Positions 1 to 7,311 of a stretch of DNA of 16,859 nt are shown piece after piece (position 1 is the first letter of the stretch; every line of letters begins with the position of its first letter). The position numbers and the translations under genes were made by a program. The stretch covers positions 2,852 through 19,710 of the forward strand of contig DFYK01000028.1 of NCBI GenBank assembly GCA_002383605.1. Direction: 5' to 3'. This DNA is from Proteiniphilum sp. UBA4084. Its GTDB lineage: Bacteria; Bacteroidota; Bacteroidia; Bacteroidales; Dysgonomonadaceae. The notes under the pieces are model-generated. The model had not been told where the DNA came from. It worked only from the letters and a program-made list of their open reading frames with translations, and made no database searches.

Positions 1-272
1 CAGAGGAGTGCCTTCTCATTCTCCTTTAGTTGAAAGAAGTCGCAGGTCATCCGGGCGCTTTGTACCATCTGCTCCTTGCGTACGGTGATCTGTTTGGGCT
101 GGCCGGTAGAGCCAGACGTCTTCAGCGTAATGGCTTTCTCAGGTGAGAACCACTCACGCAGGAAAAGGAGAAGTCGTTGATGGAAGGGCGACTGAGCGAA
201 AAAAACCTCATGTCGCACTGCAAGAATTTCCTCCGCGCTGAATATCTTTCCGGCAATGCGTATCTTATTCAT
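1..272 (-). CDS. menE: MenE, o-succinylbenzoate-CoA ligase, N-terminal part (cut by window edge)
   Basis: Adenylate-forming ligase that activates o-succinylbenzoate with ATP and CoA, the step after MenC in menaquinone synthesis; cytoplasmic. The first 90 codons are visible, starting MNKIRIAGKI at the ATG at 272-270. The ATP-binding P-loop motif of the AMP-binding family, TSGSTGQPK, sits at residues 52-60. The start lies inside the end of menC (8 bp overlap), which supports translational coupling. The P-loop comes about 100 residues earlier than in typical acyl-CoA ligases, so the N-terminal subdomain is short; I recall short MenE proteins in Bacteroides. The rest of the gene continues beyond base 1. 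The assignment rests on the motif and on position at the end of a men operon. Confidence 0.88.
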   Translation of the reverse strand, partial: MNKIRIAGKIFSAEEILAVRHEVFFAQSPFHQRLLLFLREWFSPEKAITLKTSGSTGQPKQITVRKEQMVQSARMTCDFFQLKENEKALL

Positions 273-1329
273 CTTCGTCGTGAAATTCTTTCAAACAGGG
301 AAATGCTCCTGCCGGTTCAAACCAAAGCCGGTCGCCCCTGGTTTCCAGAGGAAGTGGAATGTTGTTCATGTAGAGGGAACCGGTTCCGAGTCCCTGCGGA
401 AGCGGATTGTCCAGCGAGGCACACCATTGAGCGATGGAGTTCAGCCCGATGTTCGACTCCAGTGCTGAGGTGACCCACCAGCCTGTTCCCAACTCATTTG
501 CCATCGAAATCCATTCGTTGCAGCCGCTGATTCCCCCGTGCAGGGTGGGTTTCAGGATGATATATTGCGGCCGGATAGTTTTAAGTAGTTTTTTCTTTTC
601 GGCGGGATCATAGATGCCGATCAGTTCTTCATCCAGGGCAATAGGTAATGGGGTGGTTTCGCATAACCGGGCCATCTCCTCCCATTTTCCTGCAGGAATG
701 GGCTGTTCGATGGAATGTATCTCCAGTTCGGCCAGTCGGTGGAGTTTCTCCATTGCCTCACTGCTGCTGAATCCTCCGTTGGCATCCACACGCAGTTCCA
801 CCTCCCCAACGGAGTAGTGGCTGCGGATAAATTGCAACAATGCCAGTTCCTTTTCAAAGTCAATCGCCCCGATCTTCAGTTTGATACAACGAAACCCTTT
901 TTTTAGTGCTACATCAATCTGCTGCATCATCACACCATAGTCCCCCATCCAGATCAAGCCGTTGATGGGAATCCCTGTTTCACCCCGACTGAAAGGGGTA
1001 TCCCAAAGTTGCCATGAACGTTGCTGATAGTGACGCATGGCTGTCTCCATCCCGAAGAGGATGGAGGGATGGTCACGGAGCAATTCGGTGTTGATCCGCT
1101 GTTCCTTCTCCATAATCCGGCAGAAGGCCGCCAGCCGGTCGGCATATCCTGCATCAAAGTCCGGGCTGAGATCATGCAGCGGCGCACACTCCCCAATGCC
1201 GAAATGCGCAGGATCCTCATCGTCGCGGAATACTACATACCATATCTGGTGGTCTGTGTAGATTCCCCGGGAGGTGCCTGCCGGCTTTTTGAACCGGAGC
1301 CTGTAGGGTATGATCTCTACTTTAAACAT
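265..1329 (-). CDS. menC: MenC, o-succinylbenzoate synthase (enolase superfamily)
   Basis: Dehydrates SHCHC to o-succinylbenzoate in menaquinone synthesis; cytoplasmic, Mg-dependent. The protein has 354 residues, normal for the family. It shows the full enolase-superfamily barrel signature: KLK at 150-152 (K152 the likely catalytic base), D182 in VDANGGF, E208 in IEQPI and D233 in LDEEL as the three metal ligands, and K260 in ILKPTLHGG. The N-terminal capping domain covers about residues 1-100. The ATG at 1329 gives MFKVEIIPYR, a natural beginning for this fold. It is preceded by a 134 bp spacer after menB, the only sizeable gap in the operon, and its end overlaps menE by 8 bp. Enolase-superfamily members can also racemise N-acyl amino acids, but the men context makes OSBS activity the clear choice. 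Confidence 0.95.
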   Translation of the reverse strand: MFKVEIIPYRLRFKKPAGTSRGIYTDHQIWYVVFRDDEDPAHFGIGECAPLHDLSPDFDAGYADRLAAFCRIMEKEQRINTELLRDHPSILFGMETAMRHYQQRSWQLWDTPFSRGETGIPINGLIWMGDYGVMMQQIDVALKKGFRCIKLKIGAIDFEKELALLQFIRSHYSVGEVELRVDANGGFSSSEAMEKLHRLAELEIHSIEQPIPAGKWEEMARLCETTPLPIALDEELIGIYDPAEKKKLLKTIRPQYIILKPTLHGGISGCNEWISMANELGTGWWVTSALESNIGLNSIAQWCASLDNPLPQGLGTGSLYMNNIPLPLETRGDRLWFEPAGAFPCLKEFHDEDE

Positions 1330-1463
1330 GAATTTCTATTCAGATTTTTTTGAATTGCTATTGTGCAACCAGATCAACCACTGTTTATGTTTTGCAAATC
1401 GTGATCGTTCGCATAAATCTAAAGCGTTGAACGTCCGGTATCACAAAAATTCAACTTTTTGAC

Positions 1464-2285
1464 TTAAGGCAGTTTGGGAAACTTCCTGAAATCCGGTTTT
1501 CGTTTTTCCAGGAATGCCTGCTTCCCTTCCTGTGCCTCCTCTGTCAGGTAGTAGAGCATGGTGGCATCGCCGGCCAGCTCCTGAATGCCGGCCTGTCCGT
1601 CCAGCTCGGCATTGAGTCCCGCCTTGATCATGCGCAGCGCCAGGGGACTGTGTTGCATCATCGTCTCTGCCCACTCCACTACCTCATCCTCGAGGCGGTC
1701 GAAGGGTACCACCTTGTTCACCAGTCCCATCTCCAGCGCCTCCTGTGCATTGTACTGGCGGCAGAGAAACCATATCTCGCGTGCCTTCTTTTGTCCCACG
1801 ATGCGTGCCAGATAGGAAGAGCCGAAACCGGCGTCAAAGCTGCCCACGCGGGGCCCGGTTTGTCCGAAGATGGCATTTTCAGAGGCGATGGTCAGGTCGC
1901 ACACCACATGGAGTACATGTCCGCCGCCAATGGCATAGCCATTCACCATGGCAATCACCGGCTTGGGGATGGAGCGGATCTGCTTCTGCACATCCAGCAC
2001 GTTGAGGCGCGGTACGCCATCCTTGCCGATATATCCTCCCTTACCCTTCACATTCTGGTCGCCCCCCGAGCAGAAGGCCTTGTCACCGGCACCGGTGAGC
2101 ACCACCACGCTTACTTCCTCCATCTCACGACAGATGCGCAGGGCATCGCTCATCTCCCCCGTGGTGGTGGGCGTAAAGGCGTTGCGGTAACGGGGACGGT
2201 TGATGGTGATGCGGGCGATGCCGTTGTGGTAATCGAAGAGAATATCTTCATATTCCTTTATGGTGGTCCATTTTCTTTCACTCAT
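1464..2285 (-). CDS. menB: MenB, 1,4-dihydroxy-2-naphthoyl-CoA synthase
   Basis: Crotonase-fold enzyme that closes the second ring of the naphthoquinone by a Dieckmann-type condensation of o-succinylbenzoyl-CoA. The protein has 273 residues. The oxyanion-hole region reads FCSGGDQN (71-78) and the CoA/active-site loop reads GYAIGGGH (116-123). The block at 141-155 (GQTGPRVGSFDAGFG), followed by ARIVGQKKAREIWFLCRQ, is very close to E. coli MenB as I remember it. The QTG at 142-144 is the arrangement of bicarbonate-dependent (type I) MenB enzymes. The C-terminal MLYYLTEE segment carries the Tyr contributed to the neighbouring subunit. The start codon overlaps the menD stop as ATGA, which implies coupled translation. 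A generic enoyl-CoA hydratase is unlikely given these motifs and the neighbours. Confidence 0.96.
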   Translation of the reverse strand: MSERKWTTIKEYEDILFDYHNGIARITINRPRYRNAFTPTTTGEMSDALRICREMEEVSVVVLTGAGDKAFCSGGDQNVKGKGGYIGKDGVPRLNVLDVQKQIRSIPKPVIAMVNGYAIGGGHVLHVVCDLTIASENAIFGQTGPRVGSFDAGFGSSYLARIVGQKKAREIWFLCRQYNAQEALEMGLVNKVVPFDRLEDEVVEWAETMMQHSPLALRMIKAGLNAELDGQAGIQELAGDATMLYYLTEEAQEGKQAFLEKRKPDFRKFPKLP

Positions 2286-3991
2286 AATCTCTTTTTTTCT
2301 TGTTGACGATAATAGGATTTTATTTCCTGGCTGTTCTTCTCTATCGTAGTGAAGACCTCCAGTATAACAGGTGAATCACTTTCGGGGTTCAGCAGGAGAG
2401 GCAATTGTTTTTGAAGTTCTTCAGCATTGCTTGCGGAGAGGTAGGTGAAACCCCGCTGCTCTGCCCACCCTTTTGCGGTGGTTGTGTGGGTTGCAGTAAT
2501 GTAACCGGTGAGCGTTTCCGATTGGTTGAGTCCCGGCAGCGTATCAAAGATTCCACCCCCGCCATTGTTGTTCAGCAGGATGCGCAGGTTTGGCGATAAG
2601 TGTCGGTTCCAGAGGCCGTTCATATCGTAAAAGAAACCGAGGTCGCCGGTCAGCAGGAGGGTGAGTCGTTTTGTAGCAGCGGCATAACCCACTGCCGTGG
2701 AGAGTGAACCCTCAATGCCGTTGGTACCCCTGTTACAGAAGCGATGAACCGAATCAGAAATGCTGAACAATTGCGACAGGTATACACTCTGGCTGTTGGC
2801 CATTTGGAGCGAACTGTTTTCGGGCAGTTTGTCCAGTAGCGCACCCACGGCATACAGGTCGGAGTAATCCGGGTGAGGGATTGTGGCCCGCTCGCAGGCG
2901 CTTTTCCATCGTTCCGCAAATGTCACCGCTTTGTGTTCTGTTCCTGTTAAATCGTTGTGGGAAAAGGCTGACAGATCATCGGAAGGAATCTCCGCCAGAT
3001 AACGCAGGAATGTTTCCGGATCACTTTTTACAATATCGGTCACCTGCTGAAACGTGTCAGTCACCTCTCCCGAGGGAGAGACCTGCCACAGCTCACCCAC
3101 AGAAGCTTTGCGTATAAATTGCTTCAGTCGTTTTGAAACGACGTGCCCGCCCAGGGTAATCACCAGATCGGGAGTCAGCTTCTGCAGTTCTTTCTCGGAA
3201 GCCGTACGGAGTACCACATCGAAAGGGGAATAATCTCCCACGGGAATGTTTGCAAGATGGTCGGCTAGCACGACGGTCTTAAGGTCGGTTGCCAGTCTCT
3301 TTAACGCATCAGCCAGTCCGTTTTCAGGAGGTAGCTGTCCGACGATAATCATTCGCCGGGAGAATGAATGGAAACGCTTCCGGTATCCGGCTTCATCCGG
3401 CAGGACCGTGAGCGGTTTGGCGCGGTGAATGATCCGGACGGCAGGGAGTGAGGCAGTGCCGAATCCAAACAGCGGCTCAGAAAGCGGGATGTTGATGTGT
3501 GCAGGGCCTTTCACCTGGTTGTCGAGGCCGAGAATGGCTTCATTGATCAGCCGGTTGCAATGCCATTCCTCTTCGGGGTTACTTATCTCCGGCAGCTGCA
3601 CCGCATGGTGTACCAGCTTCCCAAAGAGGCCGGTTTGCGGGATGGTCTGCCCGTCCATCTGTCCCGTCCAGGCGGGGGGACGGTCGGCAGTAATCACCAG
3701 CAGCGGCAGCTGCTGATAAAAGGCCTCGGCCACTGCTGGACCCAGGTTGAGTGCAGCCGTGCCGGAGGTGCAGCATACCGCGACGGGGCGGTTGAGGGCC
3801 TGGATGACCCCCAGGGCAAAGAATCCGGCACTACGCTCATCGACCACACTGTAACAGGTGAAATCGCTGTCGCTGGCCAAAGAGTGGATCAGCGGAGCAT
3901 TGCGTGACCCTGGGGAGAGTACAATGTGTGTGATGCCATGTGCCTTGAGCAATGCCACCAGTTGTAAAACATTTTTCTTGTCTGAATACAT
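2282..3991 (-). CDS. menD: MenD, SEPHCHC synthase (thiamine diphosphate enzyme)
   Basis: Joins isochorismate and 2-oxoglutarate, with loss of CO2, to give SEPHCHC, the first committed step of menaquinone synthesis. From the ATG at 3991 the protein has 569 residues, close to the E. coli enzyme (about 556). SPGSRNAPL lies at 26-34. The ThDP-activating glutamate is E52 in VVDERSAG, followed by CCTSGTAALN. A substrate-contact segment DRPPAWTGQMDGQTI spans 103-117. The C-terminal ThDP/metal motif begins with GD at 449-450 and ends in a run of Asn and Gly near 474-480. The frame also opens two codons upstream at a TTG (3997), but the ATG gives the usual MYSDKKNV start, so I prefer it. The gene begins 9 bp after menF and overlaps menB by 4 bp. 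No menH lies downstream of it, unlike in E. coli. Confidence 0.95.
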   Translation of the reverse strand: MYSDKKNVLQLVALLKAHGITHIVLSPGSRNAPLIHSLASDSDFTCYSVVDERSAGFFALGVIQALNRPVAVCCTSGTAALNLGPAVAEAFYQQLPLLVITADRPPAWTGQMDGQTIPQTGLFGKLVHHAVQLPEISNPEEEWHCNRLINEAILGLDNQVKGPAHINIPLSEPLFGFGTASLPAVRIIHRAKPLTVLPDEAGYRKRFHSFSRRMIIVGQLPPENGLADALKRLATDLKTVVLADHLANIPVGDYSPFDVVLRTASEKELQKLTPDLVITLGGHVVSKRLKQFIRKASVGELWQVSPSGEVTDTFQQVTDIVKSDPETFLRYLAEIPSDDLSAFSHNDLTGTEHKAVTFAERWKSACERATIPHPDYSDLYAVGALLDKLPENSSLQMANSQSVYLSQLFSISDSVHRFCNRGTNGIEGSLSTAVGYAAATKRLTLLLTGDLGFFYDMNGLWNRHLSPNLRILLNNNGGGGIFDTLPGLNQSETLTGYITATHTTTAKGWAEQRGFTYLSASNAEELQKQLPLLLNPESDSPVILEVFTTIEKNSQEIKSYYRQQEKKRL

Positions 3992-4000
3992 TCTCAAATC

Positions 4001-5074
4001 TTAATTGACAATACTTGCCATGGTCTCCATCTTCTTCTCTGTTTCCTTCCACTCATCCTTGCAGATGGATGAGGAGATTAAGCCACTACCGGCAAACAAA
4101 GTAAGCGAACTTTTTCCTATTTCCATGCAACGGAGGTTGACATAGATGTTTGTTTCGGCCATTGGTTCCAGCATACCGAGGAATCCGGTATAATAACGAC
4201 GGTCATATCCTTCGTGATTCCTGATAAACTGAAAAGCTTCCTCTTTGGGCAGTCCGGAGACAGCCGGGGTGGGATGGAGCGCTTTGAGCAGCGTTCCTAT
4301 GGATGAGCTGTCGGCCAGGGAGAAGTTGATATCTGTGCGCAGATGGGCAAGGTTTCCGGCTTTGGACGTGTAGGGCCCGTTTATTTCGGGAGTAATCTGA
4401 AAGGAGGAGAGTTGATGCAGCAGGTATGAAGTGACCAGATGTTGCTCACGCAGGTTCTTGTCGTCCCACGATACGGTTCCCGAGTGGGGATAACGTGTTC
4501 CTGCAAGGGCCATGGTCTGCCATCTGTTTCCGTTGCCGGCCAGCAATATTTCAGGTGTACTGCCCAGCCATGTACCGCTTTGGGGCGTGTGAAAAAGGAA
4601 CACACAGGAGTGCGTATACTTTTCTGCGGCCCTGAAAAAAACACGTCCCGGAGAGAACCCCTCTTTCCTGTCGATGGTCTTGCTCCTTGAAAGTACCAGC
4701 TTTTTTATTGCACCATCGATCAGTGGCTTGTGAAACCGCTGAAATAGTTGAGCGTAATCACCTTTATCGATATTTTTTTGTTTTACACCCTTCCACTTTC
4801 CCGGTTGTTTTTTTTCGGTGGATATCTCCACTTCGGCGAGATTCCGGCAATCGGGACGAATCATAATGACCGGCGTTTCGTCGGATATCCGGAAAGGAGC
4901 AATCACGAAACCTTGCTGATCGTTTAACGCATCCAGGTCGCCGGTGAGTGTAGGTGTTCCGGATGTCTGCATCACAAACCGCGGCGATGTTTCATCGGGC
5001 AGCCTGAAAATTGCGAAACATGCACCCTGTTCAATCAGTGCGTCCAGTATCTGATGCTCGTGCAGGTCTCTCAT
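4001..5074 (-). CDS. menF: MenF, isochorismate synthase
   Basis: Converts chorismate to isochorismate at the entry to the menaquinone branch. The protein has 357 residues, shorter than E. coli MenF (about 430) mainly at the N-terminus. Chorismate-binding fold signatures include KKLVLSRSK (124-132, likely with the general-base Lys), WLGSTPEILL (169-178), ALAGT (189-193), E210 in the REQHLV helix, LHPTPAVSGLP (266-276), YYTGFLG (294-300), and a C-terminal AGSGLISSS plus EWKETEKK that carries Mg-binding residues. HPTPAV is typical of isochorismate synthases rather than anthranilate or aminodeoxychorismate synthases. The start codon overlaps the menI stop as ATGA, and menD follows after 9 bp. A siderophore-type EntC/DhbC role is possible in principle, but the gene is embedded in the men operon. 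Confidence 0.94.
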   Translation of the reverse strand: MRDLHEHQILDALIEQGACFAIFRLPDETSPRFVMQTSGTPTLTGDLDALNDQQGFVIAPFRISDETPVIMIRPDCRNLAEVEISTEKKQPGKWKGVKQKNIDKGDYAQLFQRFHKPLIDGAIKKLVLSRSKTIDRKEGFSPGRVFFRAAEKYTHSCVFLFHTPQSGTWLGSTPEILLAGNGNRWQTMALAGTRYPHSGTVSWDDKNLREQHLVTSYLLHQLSSFQITPEINGPYTSKAGNLAHLRTDINFSLADSSSIGTLLKALHPTPAVSGLPKEEAFQFIRNHEGYDRRYYTGFLGMLEPMAETNIYVNLRCMEIGKSSLTLFAGSGLISSSICKDEWKETEKKMETMASIVN

Positions 5075-5481
5075 CGCTTTTTCAGAATGCTGTTTACCAC
5101 CCGTACGGAAGAAACCAACGTATCGGTGGAGGTAAAGATATCAATATTCCACACATGGATGGAGCGACCTTTGTGTATGATCGTGCCCACGGCCCGCACC
5201 TTGTCGCCCTCCCTCGCGGAGGAGATGTGGTTGCAGCTTACCTGTATGCCGACGGGCATTTCGTCTGCTTCACAGAGGAGAAGTGATCCCTGTCCGGCCA
5301 CTGATTCTGCGAGGGCCAGCGTGGCTCCTCCGTGCAGGATGCCAAAAGGCTGACACACATGTCTGCTGACCGGCATCACGGCTTCCGTACGTTCCCGTGA
5401 AAGAAGCGTAAACTCAATTCCCAGGGTTTCCATTAGTGTGGAAAGACCGCCGATATTGATTTCGTCATTATTTTCATTCAT
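5071..5481 (-). CDS. menI: MenI-like 1,4-dihydroxy-2-naphthoyl-CoA thioesterase (hotdog fold)
   Basis: Predicted to hydrolyse DHNA-CoA to DHNA, the step between MenB and the prenyltransferase MenA. The protein is 136 residues long, the size of a single hotdog-fold 4HBT/PaaI-type thioesterase. The core motif FGILHGGATLALAES (46-60) places a catalytic glutamate at E59 on the central helix, preceded by H50 and G51-G52, closely resembling the HGG...AES motif of E. coli YdiI/MenI as recalled. It is the first gene of the men operon and its TGA overlaps the menF ATG. Upstream lie a perfect -7 box and an inverted repeat, so this is probably the transcript's first gene. A phenylacetyl-CoA thioesterase (PaaI) would look similar; the operon position favours DHNA-CoA. 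The assignment is by motif and context only. Confidence 0.87.
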   Translation of the reverse strand: MNENNDEINIGGLSTLMETLGIEFTLLSRERTEAVMPVSRHVCQPFGILHGGATLALAESVAGQGSLLLCEADEMPVGIQVSCNHISSAREGDKVRAVGTIIHKGRSIHVWNIDIFTSTDTLVSSVRVVNSILKKR

Positions 5482-5502
5482 GCTTTGTTGTCTTCTTTAC
5501 TG

Positions 5503-5510
5503 CAAAAATA
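5503..5510 (-). promoter_or_regulatory. Candidate -7 box of the men operon promoter
   Basis: On the minus strand the octamer reads TATTTTTG, an exact match to the Bacteroidota sigma-ABfr -7 consensus TAnnTTTG. It lies 21 bp upstream of the menI ATG, which would give a leader of roughly 15 nt. No convincing TTTG -33 element is seen at the expected distance; the nearest candidate is a TTAG inside the inverted repeat. The octamer also coincides with the T-tract that follows the hairpin, so the match could be a by-product of a terminator. Confidence 0.45.
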
Positions 5511-5547
5511 ATGAATCTTATTAGCATGCCACTAATAAGATTCATTA
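5509..5547 (-). terminator. 16 bp perfect inverted repeat: likely PUL terminator, possible operator
   Basis: The arms 5509-5524 and 5532-5547 are perfectly complementary (16 bp, AT-rich) around a 7 nt loop (5525-5531). On the minus strand the stem is followed directly by a T-tract (TTTTT at 5504-5508). This fits a factor-independent terminator for the transcript ending at the GH43 gene, whose stop is 22 bp upstream. The plus-strand side has A residues after the stem, so it is not clearly bidirectional. Because the downstream arm abuts and slightly overlaps the menI -7 box, the repeat could also be a binding site for a dimeric regulator. The palindrome is certain; the role is inferred. Confidence 0.7.
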
Positions 5548-5569
5548 AAAATAATTCCGAAAGCTGTTT

Positions 5570-7300
5570 CTATTTCACCCGGATGGCTTTTGAGCGTGCA
5601 GATATTCCGTTTTCGTTAAATGCTTCTATGGTGAAGTAATATTCCTGATCGGTTGTCAGTGCTTTTAAAAACAGTTTGTCATTGTCGTAGACCAGCCAGG
5701 AACTGTAAAGCTTATCAGGAGAAATTCCCCAGCGAATATTGTAACCCTGCACGTTTTTCTGTTTGTTCCAGGAGATCATTGCATCCCGGCGGTCATCTTC
5801 TCTTTTTACCTCAAAACCGGTGACAGTCTCCGGTTTCTTTCCTTCGCCGATGCCGAATACACGGATATCGGAAATGGCAAGGTGCGGAGTAGGTACTTCA
5901 ATGTTCCGGTATCGCAGGTAGCGGATTCTTGCCGGTTGCGGCAACTCCACGTAGTCGTTGGGATTGTCTTTGTAACTGTTGCTTTTGTCTATCACTACTT
6001 CCCAGTCCCAACCGTTTAATGACCCTTCCACCACATACCTGTGCCTTAATCCGGGAATTCTCCCGTACAGGTCTGACTTGTGATCGAAATAATTGATCTG
6101 CAGGGCATATACCATGCCTGGTTTTTCAAGGTCTATGGCAGCCCATTGGCCGGATCCGTTATCTGCGGCAAGCCAGTATGTCTTAACCTGTTCATCGGTG
6201 AGTTTTTCGGGAGTGTGATCTCCTGCCGAGGAAGAGACCGTGACCGGTTTCTTGTACGACAGCAGCATCCAACCCGTGAACTCACCCGCTTTGCCGGATT
6301 CCGACGGAACATAATGCGGATAATCTCCGAAATTGGTATCACTCCACATCAGGTCATCTTCGTCAAAAAAGAGTGGAAACATGCAAAGCCGTCTTTCCCA
6401 GTTGACGTTGGCAGATAGCGCCATCGAGGCAAAGTGCCAGTACCTTCCCTGCGGCCCCTTTACCGTACTTCCATGTCCCGCACCGTTCATAAATCCTCCC
6501 GGTTTGAAACTGACCGGATTGTTGGGAGCGTATTCAAAGGGCCCCAACGGATGATCACTTACATAGACTCCATCGGCATATACATTGAATTCGGTTCCAG
6601 GAGCACCGTACTGCAGATAATATTTGTGGTTGTGTTTCGTCATCCAGGGCCCTTCTATATATCCCGGAATGGTGTCGCTGTTGTTCTCGCCGAAGCGCTC
6701 CCAGCCATGTTTATCCATATCCTTATTGAAAAGGGAATCTACTCCTCCGAAACGGATGAACCGATGATCCTTATTTAGCCTTTGTCCGCGAATGGGGTAA
6801 AGGTTTGAGGAACCCCAATAGATATAGGCAGCGCCGTCGTCGTCGATAAAGAGGGCCGGATCCTGCAGGTTATGCAGAATGGAAGGGACTGCCTTCCAGT
6901 CGCCCCGTTTCGGATCATCAGTATAGAGTATGCTCATCGAACCCGAGGGATCACCGGTGATGTAAAGCACCGAATCCTTATAGTTGTGTGCCGCCGGGGC
7001 ATTGCTCCCCTGGAAGTACCATTTCTCCGTATAGATGAAATCCCAGTGCTGCAGATCGGTGGAATGCCAATAGCCCATGGAGCGGGTGACGAACATATAA
7101 TATTCACCCCTGAATTCCACGACGGCCGGATCGGCTCCCGAGCGGTAGGAGATGTCCTTGTCGGAATTATAGATCATATACGTGTAATCGACATTGATCG
7201 GATTGCAATAGGTGCGCATCCTCCAATTTTGTGAATTGGCTTCGAATGTGCACAGTAAAGCAATCATGGCAACGGACAAGGTGAGCACGATATTTTTCAT
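5570..7300 (-). CDS. GH43-type glycoside hydrolase with F5/8C-like and fibronectin III domains
   Basis: Predicted exported enzyme that removes a side-chain or terminal sugar, perhaps arabinose, xylose or galactose; the specificity cannot be read. The protein has 576 residues. A cleavable signal peptide covers about 1-23 (no lipobox), so a periplasmic location is likely. The five-bladed propeller domain spans about 30-340, with catalytic candidates D57 (GADPAV), D147 (LQDPAL) and E216 (YIEGPW), plus the conserved His H276 in GAGHGS. A discoidin/F5/8C-like beta-sandwich spans about 350-485 and a fibronectin III domain about 489-576, both probable carbohydrate-contact or spacer modules. It is the last gene of the PUL, starting 11 bp after the sulfatase stop and followed by the inverted repeat. 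GH43 activity is atypical beside GH144 genes. The fold call is firm; the exact GH43 subfamily is unknown to me. Confidence 0.85.
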   Translation of the reverse strand: MKNIVLTLSVAMIALLCTFEANSQNWRMRTYCNPINVDYTYMIYNSDKDISYRSGADPAVVEFRGEYYMFVTRSMGYWHSTDLQHWDFIYTEKWYFQGSNAPAAHNYKDSVLYITGDPSGSMSILYTDDPKRGDWKAVPSILHNLQDPALFIDDDGAAYIYWGSSNLYPIRGQRLNKDHRFIRFGGVDSLFNKDMDKHGWERFGENNSDTIPGYIEGPWMTKHNHKYYLQYGAPGTEFNVYADGVYVSDHPLGPFEYAPNNPVSFKPGGFMNGAGHGSTVKGPQGRYWHFASMALSANVNWERRLCMFPLFFDEDDLMWSDTNFGDYPHYVPSESGKAGEFTGWMLLSYKKPVTVSSSAGDHTPEKLTDEQVKTYWLAADNGSGQWAAIDLEKPGMVYALQINYFDHKSDLYGRIPGLRHRYVVEGSLNGWDWEVVIDKSNSYKDNPNDYVELPQPARIRYLRYRNIEVPTPHLAISDIRVFGIGEGKKPETVTGFEVKREDDRRDAMISWNKQKNVQGYNIRWGISPDKLYSSWLVYDNDKLFLKALTTDQEYYFTIEAFNENGISARSKAIRVK

Positions 7301-7311
7301 TGTTCGGTAGT

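Noticed and set aside
1426..1455. 6 bp inverted repeat (GTTGAA / TTCAAC) in the menB-menC gap
   Set aside because: It is too short with an 18 nt loop, has no T-tract in a useful place, and repeats of this size occur by chance.
1650..2306. Plus-strand 218-codon open frame opposite menB
   Set aside because: It is antisense to the strongly conserved MenB sequence, has no recognised motif, and is explained by the G+C-rich codon pattern.
3992..3997. Two-codon extension of MenD from a TTG at 3997
   Set aside because: The ATG at 3991 gives the start typical of MenD. The TTG adds only two residues.
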